Assembly: GCA_000231825.2 (NCBI GenBank)
Contig: JH720361.1
Span: 264,396-328,395 of the forward strand
Origin: Tetrahymena elliotti 4EA
Lineage: Eukaryota; Ciliophora; Oligohymenophorea; Hymenostomatida; Tetrahymenidae
Reading direction: 5' to 3'
Length of the DNA: 64,000 bases
The notes under the pieces are model-generated. The model was not told where the DNA came from. It did not search any database and saw only the letters and a list, made by a program, of their open reading frames with translations. The translations under genes and the position numbers were made by a program. Positions 13,656 through 26,800 of this stretch are shown in pieces (the stretch's first letter is position 1; each line of letters starts with the position of its first letter).

Positions 13656-16600
13656 ATGAACAAAAATTTAAATTAGTATTAAAGTACTCCTTCAATTCAA
13701 AAAAATTAATAAAGCTTTGGCAGTGATCAGTAAGGTTATTCTTATTAATACATGAAAGGCTAGCAAGACTATTCAAATAATATGCCAAGATAGCCTGCTA
13801 ACCCTAATAAATATTAAAGCATTTAAGCCAATCAGTAAATTTAAAATAACAACAATTTCTCTTCTAGTTAAGTGGATTAAAGAGCAGCAACAACAATAAA
13901 TAGTGGTTAAGGTACAAATTATTTTTAGACATAAGATATATAGGAATAGTAAATAAATTAGGATGATTATTCATATGAATATTAAGGGCAAAATCAATAG
14001 CTAAATCATACTTTCTCTGAAGATTCTAATGTAGAAAATAGCCAAGTTTAATATCCATCAGAAAACAAAGAAAATTCTTTAACTAACTAAAGGTTGAATA
14101 AATAAAACGCTTAATAATTTGAAGTTGAAAGAGGGAGCTAGCGTAGTTAGACTGGTTAAGACTAAAATAATTAAGAAAAAATAGCTAAAAAGAAGAGAAC
14201 TTTAGCAATCATAACTTTAGATGTAGGAGGTGGAAATAGTGATGTAATCCAAGTTATGGAAGGAGATGATTTACATATTTTAGCAAAAAATTTCTGTTTA
14301 AAGCACAATTTAGACGATGACTGCATACAATATATTATCAAAAATATTTAAGTCTAATTAGACAAAAGAAAATAGAAAAAGAAAGAGAAACCTACTCCTG
14401 AATTAAACACAAATTAGGATTTACAGAGCAATAATGGATAAAATTAATAGTAAAAGCAATAAAATAAGAATCAACAAGTGAATGCAAACAAAGATAATAG
14501 CAATAATAATTTCAGGAAATCAAGTGAATCTCCTAAATTTCCAGGGCTTATGTAGTCTTAACAAGGGTCTATTTAAAATAGTATAAATTAATAAGGAATG
14601 AAATAAAGCGGAGGATTTAATATGAAGCATTTCAGTAATTAAGGTTAGATAGATGAGTAAAATTAAAAGAAAAAAAGACCTTAATAGCCTAGCTTTGGAT
14701 AGAATTAATTTTTTGAACAAAATTCTCCTTAAAGGTAAAAAATGGTCTATGATTAAATCAACGAAGAAGAATATGAAGATCAATCAGCTGTTGGTTAAAG
14801 CGTTAATGCTTCTATACCTGATGAAAATTACGAGTATCAAGTTTCTAACAAGTAAAAAGTAAAATAACAATCAAAAAATTTAAATTCCTAAGGATTTGAA
14901 AAAGATACTCAGTAAATTTAATCTAAAAATACTTTTTTATCACCACCTTAAAATAATAAAATGACTGCATAGTAGTTTAGTTCTCCTTAAAGCGCAGCTG
15001 GTACAACATAGTAATTCTATAATAGCAATAGCACAACTAATGCCATTTAAAGTTCAAGATCTGGAAATTCTACTTTTCCTAATAGTAATAGTCAGACAGG
15101 AGCTAAAAAGAGTTTGAATAACAATAATAACAGTAGCTTAAATAGCAACATCTACAATTATTAAGAAGATCAAGAAGAATTTGTAAATGAAGTAGAGGAT
15201 GAAAATCTTAGAAATTAAAGATAAATTGCAAAAGAACTTATTGGGGAATTAGATTTTAACGAAATAGGCTAAAATTCTAAAGGTTTTTAAAGTAATGTAA
15301 TGAACAACTAATATGCTTAGTAGTAACCATAATAAATTTAATTTGGTGGTAATTAAGTACAAAGACAGTAAACAGCTGTTAACAAGAGTGGACAAACTCC
15401 TAGATAGTAGAATACGGGTAATCAGCTAAATCCATCGTAGAAACCTCCTTAATTCAATTAATTGTTTGATCAACAATAAATAATAAATGGAGATAATTAT
15501 AATAATTAACAAGAATTATTTAATCAAGAAAATCATGGGTATGAAGAAAATTATGACTTCTAAGATTAGAAAAATTTTAATCAATAGCAAGAACAAGAAC
15601 AAGTTTCAGAATCAAGAAAGAAAATTATTGAATAAATTTCTTAAAAGCTTAATATTGAATCAAGAAAGACTTAAAATGCCCCAACAAATCATCATGAGAA
15701 ATCTCGCTCTGGTTAAAATTAGTTAAATTCAAGCAACTAAAAATTGAATTCAAAAGGCAAGTGCAACAGTTTATAATAATAACTTGATGCAAAAAAGGAA
15801 TAATTTTTCAATTCATATTACTCATAAAGAAATGTTCCAAATTAAAATTCCTAATAAAATCTAAAAGAATAAGAAGAACAAGATGATTTAGATAATTATT
15901 TTGCAAGAGAAGATATTAATAAGAATTCAGGAGTATTTTAAGATAGCTCTAAAACTAAATTATAAACTGCTAATAAAGAACCAAGTTTTGACTCTCCATA
16001 AAGACATATTAAAAAGTGCTATAGCAATAACAATCTATAGCAATATGCTGCAGAAAACGATCGCACTTAAGATGAGGAAAAAAGTGGTGCTCAATAAAGC
16101 TATGAATAATGGTAAAAGTTGATTAATTAGAAATTATTAAATGGATAAAAAGTTAATCTAAAAGTCAAGAGAGTATCTGGAAATTAAAATACTCCATCTA
16201 CTTCATCCAATCCTGTTCAAGGCAAAGTTTTTCAAATATAAAATAATCAACCAAGTACCCCATCTAATTAGAAGAAAAGTCAAGTATTCTCAAATAACTA
16301 AAAAATTGGAAGCAACACAAGCATCTCTCCTAGAAATCTTAGTAAAAATAAGAGTGCAACATAACTTAACAATAACAATCAATTAGCATCAAGTTCTACT
16401 AATTTTAATAGAATGTAATCCGAGGCTTTATCTTCAAATTAAGTTAATGCACATGAGAAACTCTACATTTAAGGACTTTAGTAAATGGAAAGAAGATAGA
16501 GAATGTTTGAGGAGAATTAAGAAAAATCAAAAGAAAGGGAAGTAGTTGGGTCTACGTTCCATCCAAGCATTTCTCCTCAATCACGTAATATGAAATTACA

Positions 16601-18527
16601 AGATGGTGTTAAGTTAGAAGATTATTTGATTCTTGAAGGAAGAAAAAACAAAGAACGTAAAGCAATTGCTGCTCTTATCAAAGAAGAAGAAAATAATTAA
16701 GAGTGTAAATTCAAGCCTTAAGTTTCAGTTGTTAGTTAAAAGTTGGCAGAACATCAGCTTTCTTAATTTGATTCAAATTATGAATCAATCCATGATAGGC
16801 TTTATTAACAAGGTTTAGAGGATATTGCTAGCAAAGAAGAGTGGAGTAACTAGCAGTTCTATAGAATCTATCCATTTAACCCTGATTTAGGTGTCAATAA
16901 AGATCGTTAAATACCTGAAAGATCATAAAAAGAATTTATAAATCGCCTAATTAGCGAAAAGCAAGAGAAAGAAGCAAGAATACTTGTCTAACGTCAAAAA
17001 GAAAATGAATTCATTGATAAACAAACAGGATAAAAGTTTTTTTAACCTAAAATAAACAAGGACGATGTATATCAAAAGGTTTCATAAAGAGTAGATTTAC
17101 AAGACTAACTTTTGGGTAATTAATTAATTTTTTATAAAAAGTATTTACTTAGTATGAAATATTTAATTTAAAGAGGAAGAATTGAAGAGCAGGAGTGTCA
17201 GTCCAATGAACTCAAAGAAAGGAAGAGAAGTTAACCCACCACGTATTGCAAAACTTAAATGGGATGAATTACTTAGAAGCAACAGATAACCTGAATATTA
17301 TGAGCCTAAAAAGTAAAATGATAATAAAGGTAGATCAGTAACCCCAAGAAATATGAAAACAGTAAATGGAGATTTTGAAGAAACAAGTTATATCCCTCTT
17401 TCTTCTAGAGCTATGGGAGCTTCATAAAATATGACTGCTAATCAAGAAATAGAATATATTCTGAATTAGTCATCTTTAAGAAATAAAAAAATTACTATAA
17501 AGCCATCAAAGAGCAAAGAGAAATTACAGACAATTCCAACAATTAACTTGAGTAAAAAAAATATTACTCCTAATTCTAGTAACTACTATCATGCTTCTAA
17601 TGTGAACTAGACTAAATTACATAAAAATCCTTCTTAAATATTGACTAACTAAACAGGTTTGAATCAAACAAATTTCTCTTAAAATGGAAGATCTAAATCA
17701 CAAATAAATTTACATCCTAATTAGACCCAACTTTAGCTATCAGCTATTAGCTAGTTTGATAACAACAGAGTATTTAATGATCACAAGCTCTCTGAAAAAA
17801 TAGCATAACTATTTGAAGAATTCGACTCAGACAGAGATGGAAAAATAAACTAAGTGAACATAGATATTTCTACTACAGATCCTGAAATCTTAGAAATTAT
17901 TTAAAATGTTCTTTTTGAAATAGATGAAAAAAATCTCACTTTAAACAAAAATTAATTTACTTAGCTACTTTGCTCCCATAACCTAATCATACCTTTAAAA
18001 AGAGTAAATTTAAAAATAATCTAATATAAATTAATACTTATTTTTTTATCAAATAGTACTATGCTGAGAAAGAAGGTGAAATATGTGATGAAGACATGAC
18101 TGACTATGACATAATTAGATCCAATATTTCTGCCATCAATTTCTAAAACAATTCCTATATGGATAATAGTTAATACAACCATAATCAAAACTTTTCAGGA
18201 TTTAATGCTCCTAAATAACAATAGAACTAAAAGTAAATCTAATAAGAGTAGTAACAATATGATAACTATTATAGTTAACAATAATAATTAGTCCAAAACT
18301 AATATCAGATAAATATTAAAAATGCTAGTACCTACAGTTAAAACAATAATAACAACAATAATACTAATAATAACAACTCATAAATTATTTATCAAAATAG
18401 TGTAAATGCAAATAATATTAATAATTTATATCCAAACTCAATTACAAACAATATAATAAATAGTTTAAATCAGAGTAACAATAGAAGCAATGTTAACCTA
18501 ACTAAAAAAAGCTCTAAAAATAATTGA
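13656..18527 (+). CDS. Very large Gln/Asn-rich protein with degenerate EF-hand
   Basis: Predicted 1586-aa protein in three exons (13656-17115, 17174-18003, 18057-18527; introns 58 and 53 bp). ATG 13656 follows an in-frame TGA. Most of the protein is low-complexity Gln/Asn/Ser. Ordered islands are: about residues 183-230, a segment with TLDVGGGNSDVIQVMEGDD and an AKNFCLKHNLDDD stretch, resembling a short ubiquitin-like module seen in other protist proteins; about 960-1060, a charged region (EDYLILEGRKNKERKAIAAL, CKFKPQVSVVSQKLAEHQ); about 1365-1380, a Ca-binding loop FDSDRDGKINQVNI; and YYAEKEGEICDED after the last intron. In the loop, Asp at positions 1, 3 and 5 and Gly at 6 are kept, but position 12 is Asn instead of Glu/Asp. 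The family is not recognised. A cytoskeleton-associated calcium-responsive protein is possible but unproven. Confidence 0.88.
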
Positions 18528-18792
18528 GTTTAATATATTTATATTTCTTATTAAATACTTTACTAAATATAATTATTGTTGATTATTTATTCAAATTAAT
18601 TTAAATTTATTTTTAATCTTCAATTCTAAAATTTATATTAATTTCTCCTTATTCAATTTCTTTTGCTTAAAAACATACCATAAAAAATCAATTTTGTTTA
18701 TTTTATTTTTTTGAACAATTTCTTTTTAAATACTCTTATTGTTAACAAAGTTTATTTTAGTAAAAAATTTTAAAAATAAAATTATCTTTTTG
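18528..18792. other. Short intergenic stretch
   Basis: A+T-rich 3' flank of the preceding gene. No ATG precedes the open frame that follows. Confidence 0.5.
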
Positions 18793-19209
18793 CTTTAGTA
18801 AGTAAAAATAGTAAATCAATCAAAATTTAAAAAAAAATAACTTGAAACACCAAAAAAGAAAATTAAAAAAAATAAATTAATTCAGGATTAAAAAAATATC
18901 TTTAAGGATGAAATTTAACAAAAAATTAAAACAATTGATGACTATTCAAAAATATTAATTTTAGATTTGCAGATAACTTTTCCTGAACAATAAATAAATT
19001 AACAAACATACTAAGAAAAATCAATTTAATAACGCAAAGATTTTAGTTTATATCTCAATAATTTAAACAATACATAACACGAAGTTTGTTTAAAATCATC
19101 ATAATCAGGAAATAATTTGTTTAAGATTTTTAGTCAAGTGTAGAATAATAATCTAATGTTTGGATTATTTATTTATATTTACTTATAGTGTTGGATATCA
19201 ATATTTTGA
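18793..19209 (+). other. Orphan open frame without start codon
   Basis: A frame of 138 codons before TGA 19207 has protein-like content: LETPKKKIKKNKLIQDQ, a hydrophilic stretch with DDYSKILILDLQITFPEQQ, then DFSLYLNNLNNTQHEVCLK. The only in-frame ATG lies near the 3' end. It could be a 3' exon with acceptor TTTGCTTTAG at 18789-18798, a gene remnant, or chance. TGA is the only stop here, so open frames of this length occur at random; content, not length, is the argument. Confidence 0.25.
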
Positions 19210-19338
19210 ATATTATTTTAGATAAAACAACCGATTTTTTATATTTAAAATTTTAGATTAATACAGAACTTGTTTTTTAGTATAAACGTTTACTAGGATG
19301 TATATATAACATTGATGATTTACATAGATTACTTTTAT

Positions 19339-20527
19339 TCAATGAAAAAATCTATGAGCAATATCTTTTATCTTTCTAGTTTTTACTTATTCAAAAAAGC
19401 TATTATACTTAAAAACTTCAAGAAATTCTTTTTTTTAACCAAAAATACTTTAATAAAAGTAAATTTTTTTATCAATTTCAAATATATTTAATCCATAAAT
19501 TTAATCTAACTAAGAATATATCTCTTCATTGAAATTTAATTCTAAATAAAGCCTCATTCCTTTTAAATACTTTTACATTAAAATAATAAAATTTCTTTTA
19601 TAAGGTTCACTAAGTTTTCCTTTTTCAACAAATGCATCTGTATATTTGCTTAGACATTAATCTATAATAGGTATTTATTCTTTTTTAGCATTTTCTCTAT
19701 TATGATGTGTATAATAGTGAAATGTTTCATCCTTATAATTTCTACTTAAGTACTCTTCTCCTCTTGATTCTTTTTCTGCCACCATCAACCATAAAGTATA
19801 TATTAAATCTCTCAATTCAGGTATATTAAATTAGTGATTAGAGAAATAACCTCCATTTTTGACATTATAAATATGAAAGTGTTTCAAATATATAATTGCT
19901 TTTATTTATTAATCACTAAGATTATGAGTCTATTATAATTGTTATTTTTACTATTACAAACTATTGACTGTATTTTCAGCACCTTATCTTGTTAATTCAT
20001 ACACAGATTTGCTAGTGATTGCAAGACAATATGTTTCTTTAGGATTTAAAAAAGCCAAAATAGTTTAAATGATATTCTTGTTTATCATACTGAAAAGATT
20101 AGTACCCTTTTTTTTAGTTTTTAATTGCTTTCCTGCACCTTATTTTAGATCCTGTTAACCTTAATTATTAGCTAACTTTGTTGTTGATTTTGAAGAATTT
20201 GAAATTATAATTGTTTGTTTTGTTACAGAGGTCTTATTTGTCAAAGTATTTACTTTCCTAACTACCTTTTTCTCTGTTTTCATAACTTAACATGTTGTAT
20301 TATTGACTGATTTAACTGATTTATTAGTAGTTGTAGTAGCAACTGATTTGATTATCTAATAGAATAATAAATTTAATTGATTAAATTCAATACATTTTAT
20401 AACTTACTTTAGGTTATTTCACGGTACTATATGTTTTCAATACTTCATTTGGCTTTTCTACAGTACCTTTTTGCGAATCTGATTATTTTGTTTCTTCAAT
20501 ATTTTTTTTTATTGGGGCCTTTTTCAT
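19339..20527 (-). CDS. F-box-like protein, tandem paralog 1
   Basis: Predicted 378-aa protein in two exons (20527-20408, 20355-19339; intron 52 bp). The N-terminal third is Lys/Thr/Ser-rich and likely disordered. At about residue 130 a segment MINKNIIQTILAFLNPKETY followed by CLAITSKSVYEL has the spacing of an F-box (I..IL.FL.P.E...LA.TSK..Y.L), the Skp1-binding module of SCF ubiquitin ligases. A conserved domain follows: QQLQQTHNL, AIIYLKHFHIYNV, GYFSNHQF, LIYTLWLMVAEKESRGEEYL, KDETFHYYTHHNRENA, IDQCLSKYTDAFVEKGKL, LMQKYLKGMRLYL. The downstream gene at 21528-22708 shares all these blocks in the same order with an intron at the equivalent place, so the two are tandem duplicates. The F-box call is by pattern only; the C-terminal domain family is not recognised. 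Confidence 0.85.
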
Positions 20528-21527
20528 TTTTGTAGAACTTAAAGTATATCAAATGTGTATTTTATTAATTAATTACTAATTTATCAAAAAGAATATCTTC
20601 CTTGAATAACTTTATGTGTTAATTAATAATTTAAAATAACTACTTTTTATTTAATATCAGACAAAAGGAAAATAATTCATGTATTTGGAAAGCATTTAAT
20701 GGCTTAAAATTATAGTTTGAGTATACTTTGTTATAGAAACAAATGCTATCTCAAAGAGAAAACAATCTGACAGAATATATTCATTTCATAAAATATAGAC
20801 AAATAATATTATTTATTAAGATTCAAGTTTATTTTTAAATTTTGCAATATTATTAATTGTTTTGGTGTTTTAAAAATAGATAAACCTATTAATAATAGGA
20901 ATAAAAAATAGCATAGTAAACAATTTTTAAAAACAATTATGAAAGTATTTTACAGTGTATCTAAAGCAGAATACAAAACTAATTTAATGGTAAATTCTAT
21001 CATTATATATATATATATGTAGTACCCTAAGGTACTGTCTTTTTCAAGACTACATACACGAATAATAACAAGATATTTTTTGTTTTTTGTTTTTAGTTTT
21101 GAGTTTTACTTTTTCTCACTTGGTTTTTTGGTGTTTATTTATTTTTTTTTTAACTAATTCTATCATTATTAGAAAATTAATGAATAATTTATTCTTTAAA
21201 AATTAATTTTGAGTTAAAGCTTTTTTTTCTTTTAATTTTAGTAAATTATTTTATGATTAAAATAGAATAAATACTTTGGTCAATATTATGATTATAAAAT
21301 TTGGGCTTATTCAAAAATTAAATTATTTTATTTATTATAAATTTTCTAAGAATATTGATATTAAACTTGATCATTAATTAATTAGATATAAGTTATAAAT
21401 TTAAAAAAATTGAGGAGAAACAGTAACAGAAATTTTATGAATTTTAAGTTAAGAAGTTAGTTTACTGATGTTTAAGTCTAGATTAAATACAAAAGATTTA
21501 ACATAAACATATATTTTATTAATAAAT
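20528..21527. other. Intergenic region between paralogs
   Basis: A+T-rich 1-kb spacer between two co-oriented paralogs. It contains a TA dinucleotide run (about 21005-21018) running straight into a compact three-way-junction inverted repeat (21016-21056), listed separately. Confidence 0.6.
21016..21056. repeat. Compact three-way-junction inverted repeat
   Basis: Outer arms TATGTA (21016-21021) and TACATA (21051-21056) enclose two perfect hairpins: GTACC-CTAA-GGTAC (21022-21035) and GTCTT-TTTC-AAGAC (21037-21050). Only T21036 is unpaired at the junction. A TA repeat lies directly upstream and T-rich runs begin about 20 bases downstream. Confidence 0.6.
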
Positions 21528-22708
21528 TCAATAAAAGAAGGGACGTGGTACATCTTTTGTTTTGCAAAGGTGATGGACTTTGGAAAAATCACAATTATAA
21601 ATCTCTAATCTTTCTTTAGCTTATTTAGAGGTTTTTTGGTAGAAGTAAATATTTCTATCTAATTTAAGAAAATGATCAAAATAAATTTTTTCTAAAAACT
21701 TAACACTTTCTTCATTTAAATCCAATTAAATGAATAATTTAATTCCTTTTAAATATTTTTAAAGCTAAATAACATCTATTCTGCTATATTTATCTTTTAG
21801 CTTTCCTGTCTCAACATACTCATCTGTGAATCTACTCAGGCATTAATCTACTATTTGTATTTTATCTGCTGTAGCGTTTTACAATTTATGATCTGTACGA
21901 AAATGAAAGCTTTCATCTCCAAAATTTCTATCTAAATACTTCAATCCCTCAGAGTCTTTTTCAGCTACCATCATCCATAATGTGTATATTAACTCTTTTA
22001 AATCAGGATTTTTAAAATCATGACAACTAAAATATCCCCTTTATCTTATCTTGAAAGCATCAAAATGCTTTAGATAAATAATTGCTTATAATTATTCATC
22101 TTTCAAGTTATGAGTCTACTATAATTGTTGCTTTTATTCAAATAAACTACTTAGTGTATTTTGTATGCCCTAATTAGATAATTCGTACATAGACTTACTA
22201 GTTATAGCTAATTTACAAGCTTCTTAAGGCTTTAAAAAAGATTAAATAATCTAAATTATATTCTTGTTTATCATAGCAAAAACATTTATCTTTATTTTTT
22301 TAGTAGTCGAACCCTTTTTTACTGATTTTTAATCTTTTTTATCACTTGCTTTAATATTAGTTTTCTATTAAGTAGAAATCTTATTTGCTCCTGAAGAGAC
22401 TGCAATTTTTGAAGCAGGAGGATTCGATTTAGCTACAATAGCTTTTTTCTCCTAATTTATACTTTCTTCGCTTAAATTTTAGTCTAAATTAGATTATTTT
22501 TATGCAGGTGATACAGCAACTGGCTTAGTATTCTAAATAATAATCATAATTATGATATTTTTCACAAAAATATATTTACTTTAGGTTCTTATAATGAAGA
22601 AGTTCCAGGTTTTACTGATTAAATTTATTTTGATTTAATTGAAGATGTTGCTTACTATTCTGAAATTTTTGTTTCTACTTTTGGTTTTTGAGTTACAATC
22701 TTCTTCAT
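21528..22708 (-). CDS. F-box-like protein, tandem paralog 2
   Basis: Predicted 377-aa protein in two exons (22708-22580, 22532-21528; intron 47 bp). Same plan as the neighbour at 19339-20527: a Lys/Ser/Thr-rich N-terminus (MKKIVTQKPKVETK), an F-box-like segment MINKNIIQIIQSFLKPQEAC then KLAITSKSMYEL, and the shared C-terminal domain (IIYLKHFDAF, GYFSCHDF, LIYTLWMMVAEKDSEGLKYL, GDESFHF, VDQCLSRFTDEYVETGKL, LQKYLKGIKLF). The last part differs from paralog 1, ending VPRPFFY. The intron sits after a ...EPK codon in both genes (EPK here, QPK in paralog 1), supporting descent from one duplicated gene. Selection seems to hold the core while the N-terminus drifts. Function unknown beyond a possible substrate-adaptor role. 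Confidence 0.85.
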
Positions 22709-23878
22709 TTTATGTGAAATTGCTTCTTTTTTGGCTTAATATGATATTTTAAAGTTTAATCTTATGTTTATTTTTATTCAGTTTTATTAATAAATAAAAT
22801 AACCACAAAATGATAAAATATGTTTAGAAAAGTAATTTAAATCTTAAATTTCTTTTAATTTTAATTTAGAAAAGTAATGAAATAGACTTTATTGAGATTT
22901 TAACTAATTAAAATTTTAATTATTATTACTGATAATGATTAAAGAGCTATTAAAAATATTTCAGTAGTAAATATAAAAGAAATATTTTAAAATAAAATAA
23001 ATATTTCTAGTGATTATCTTGGCTTTTATAATTATTTTAAGTTTGTGAATTAGATATCAAGAGTTGGGAAACTAAAAAAGAGGTAAGTAAATGAACAAAA
23101 GTATTAATAATAAATATTTTCAGATGAAAGCATAAATAATAAAATAAAATAAATTAATTTGAAGATTAGGCAATAATGTTTATTTTTGACATTTTCAATT
23201 GATTCTGAAATATGAAATTATTTCAAGTTAAATAAATTTATTATTTAAAAACATTAAACACTGTAAATTTTGAAATACAATACTAAGGACAAAATGTATT
23301 TAGGTATTAATGTTGTTGTTAATAATTTCATTTTAAAGAAGGTATTTTATTAATAAAATTTGTATAAATGATAAAAATACTAAGTTTGATTTTAAAAATA
23401 GAAAATTGCATAAATTGATTGATTCAAGGTTTAGATAACTATTTTTTTATTTTAGATATTTTTTGATGTTATTCTTAATTAATGAAAATATTTTGATTAA
23501 AATAATTAAAAATATTGTGTTAAAAAAAGTACTTTTTTAATTAAATTTTGACCAAAATTTCAAATCAACAATGGTAATACAAAATTTTTTAATTAATAGT
23601 TGTTTCGAGTAAGGAAGGGGCTAAAATATAATTAAAAAATATTTTTATCTCAAAAAATGATCAGAAAAGCATGATTTGATTCCGCTTAGATTTTGTTTTT
23701 TTAAATTTTTTGTGAAGTGTTTCTTATCTTATGAATGAACTAAAATGAAGAAAGAAATATCGAATAAATAAAAACATATTTTTGATCAAAATTATTTGTA
23801 AATTAAGAAAGAGGAAAAAGAAAATCATCTTCATTAATATAAATCAAAAGAGAAATAGGTAGCTCGCTAATCAAATTT
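22709..23878. other. Divergent intergenic region
   Basis: Spacer between the F-box-like paralog (-) and the helicase (+). An ATG at 23745 is not in frame with the helicase, whose frame has a TGA at 23783-23785. No other gene seen. Confidence 0.6.
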
Positions 23879-26800
23879 ATGGAAGTAGAATTCTCTAATT
23901 AAAGTGGAAAATAAAATGAAAAATTGTAAAGTCCTAAGAAATAAAGAAAAGAAATTAACTATGAAATGAATGAATTAGCAAATGAAAATAATAAAATGAG
24001 AGCTGAAAAAGACATTCAGGCTGAGATTCTTGATATTTGTTTGCAAATTTTTCCATATCCTTAACCATACACAGTCTAAATTGATTGCATGAAAAATATA
24101 ATTAATTCATTATGTAATAAATAAAATCTCTTATTTTAATCACCAACAGGTACAGGTAAAACTCTAGTTACCATTTGTTCTGCCCTTGCATATACAGAAA
24201 AGTTTTCTGATGTATAAGTGCTGGTTTTAACAAGAACAAATGAGCAGATAAATGGCTTTATTAAAGAAATTAGAAAAATAAATAAATATCCTATGATAAA
24301 TAGATATTCTATTTTGGCTGGAAGAGGTTAATTTTGCTTGTTTCTTGATGAATTCAAGAATAAATTTGAATAATAAGGAATACAAAAATCTAAATTTAAT
24401 AAGCATCTTACATAGAATTGTAATAATTTATGTAAGACTAATAAATGTGAAACTCATGAATCTTACAAATCCCCTGATATGGACATTTTTAAAAATAACT
24501 CCTTTGTAAATATTGTTCCTAGAGTCTTTGCAGATAAAAAGGATGAGTCAGGATGCTAATGTTGTCCACACTATAAAATTTATAAAAAAATGATTAAAAA
24601 GAAATAAAAAGAAAATATAACAGATCCAATTTATTTTCCTCTTGTTAGCTAAGGATATAATTAGCCACATTAATTACCTGACATAGAAGATATGAAGAAT
24701 TTATTTAAATAATAAGAGCTTGGATGTCCATTTTATTTCAACAAGTTTGCAACTCGTTCTGCAAAATTAGTATTTTCTACATACAACTATGTTATCAAGC
24801 AAAATATTTTAGCAAATATTAAAGATCTTTTTGAAGGTGAACTAATAGTCATTTTTGATGAGGCTCACAATATTTCAGAATAGGCTGAGTAAGAATAGAG
24901 CACAAAATTACAACAAAAGTATTGGGAATAATTAGATACAACTCTATAATAAGTGTAGAAAGTCTTTAAAACAAATTACTCTAATAAATAAAACTTAAAT
25001 AATCTGTACTAACATATTCATAATTTAGTAGCCAAAGATATTCAAGAAGAATCAAATTACTTTATGCATTCTCTTTAAAAAAAAATAGACGAAGGTGATA
25101 GTACAGATACAGATAGTAGTAATTCAGATTCTGAAGAACCAAAGAATGATTTAAATGATAGCCTTAATGATGATGTTGAAAAGGTTTTACCTAAATTCAA
25201 GCATGTAAAGTACACTAAATAGGTACCTTAGGATGATCAAAAATAGTCTAAAAGAAAATTTAATTAAAGCATTCAATATTCATAAGATTACTATGATAAA
25301 GTATATTCTGTAATTTTTTAAAATGCAGATATCCCAGAAAATTCAAATGAGAAACTAAAGGAAATATGCCTAAAAATAAAATCAATGAAAGATAAAAGAG
25401 ACTATACTTATGTTGAAATGGAGAAAATTCTTGGAGATTACAGAGATTTAAGAATTCAAGAAATATTTGATTATTTTAATAACTTTTAGAATCATTTCCT
25501 CAGCATCAAAGAAGATTGTGAGAGTATTTAATATATTTTTGATGAAAAAAACTCAAAAGATATCAAGCAATTTTGCAATCTCTTTTCAGATTAAGAAATT
25601 ATCAAAAGATTTGAGTTATTGAATGTAAATGACATTTCTTAAGCCAAGGAATTTATAGAAAAAATAACTAAATTGTTCACTAATCTATAATATATTAAAA
25701 AAGTTATCAAACAATACACCTCAGAAGAAAAAAAGGAATCAAAGGAATAAAAAAAAGATCCTTAGTCACACATTTTTGTAGCAGAAAATAACCAAGTGTA
25801 TGAAGCAAACTTAGAAGATGTTAATAATTCTTTGAAAAAATTCGGAGAAGGGCTAAAGCTTAAATATATATAAAAAATATGGTTTTTTTATTACAGATTA
25901 ATAAAAATGAGAAAATTGTATAATTACTAAGAGGATCCTCACTATTTATCAAATCATTACATCTCTCTCCTAAGAAATGACTATTCCCCTATTCCTGTTT
26001 TATAAATAGGTTGCCTCTCTGCATCTTACCTCTTTAAAAAAATTTAAAAAAAGATTAATATAAGCTCTTTGATTTTAACTTCAGGAACTCTAGAACCTTT
26101 TGAGTTGATTCAAAAATCTATTGATATGCCATTTTAAAATTACTCATCCCCACATATTATCAATTCATAAACAAATCTTTTTACTGAGTTTATAACAGAG
26201 TTTGATGGCTAATAAATTGGTTTCAGCATGAGTAAACTATAAGATTAAGAATAAAGAGATTTAATTTTTTCACATTCCTAATAAATTATTAATCTAATTA
26301 TCAAAAGATTTAATACTTATACTTAATAAACAAAAAAAAAGGGTGGGGTTGTCATATTTTTTAAAAGCTATCAGATGCTTTAATAATATGTTAATATGAT
26401 AAAGATGGTATAGTCAAATGACTTTAGATATTTTGTGGAAAATAGAGATTCTAATGAATTTAAAGAGTCATACAATGAATACAAAAGATTAATAAGTTAA
26501 AATAGATCTAATTGTATTTTTTTAGCTGTAAATAGAGGTAAGCTCTCAGAAGGTATAGATTTAAAAGATGATCTATGTAGAGTTGTTATTCTTTTTGGAA
26601 TTCCTTACCCAAACCTTACAGATCCTTATGTAGTTTGCAAAAGAACTCATGCTTCAAAATATCTAAAAGAAAATCAGTGGTACAAAAAAGAGACCGTTAA
26701 AGTTGTTAACTAGTCTGCAGGTAGATGTATCCGTTATAAAGACGATTGGGGTTGTATTTTTTTCTTAGATTCCTAATACTATTCAGAAAGTAACATATAC

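Noticed and set aside
14520..16818. Several short frames on both strands within the Gln/Asn-rich gene
   Set aside because: They exist only because TAA/TAG were taken as stops or the wrong frame was used. The 13656-18527 frame is continuous, with canonical introns.
23745..23878. An earlier start (ATG 23745) for the helicase
   Set aside because: That ATG is out of frame with the helicase, and the helicase frame has a TGA at 23783-23785.
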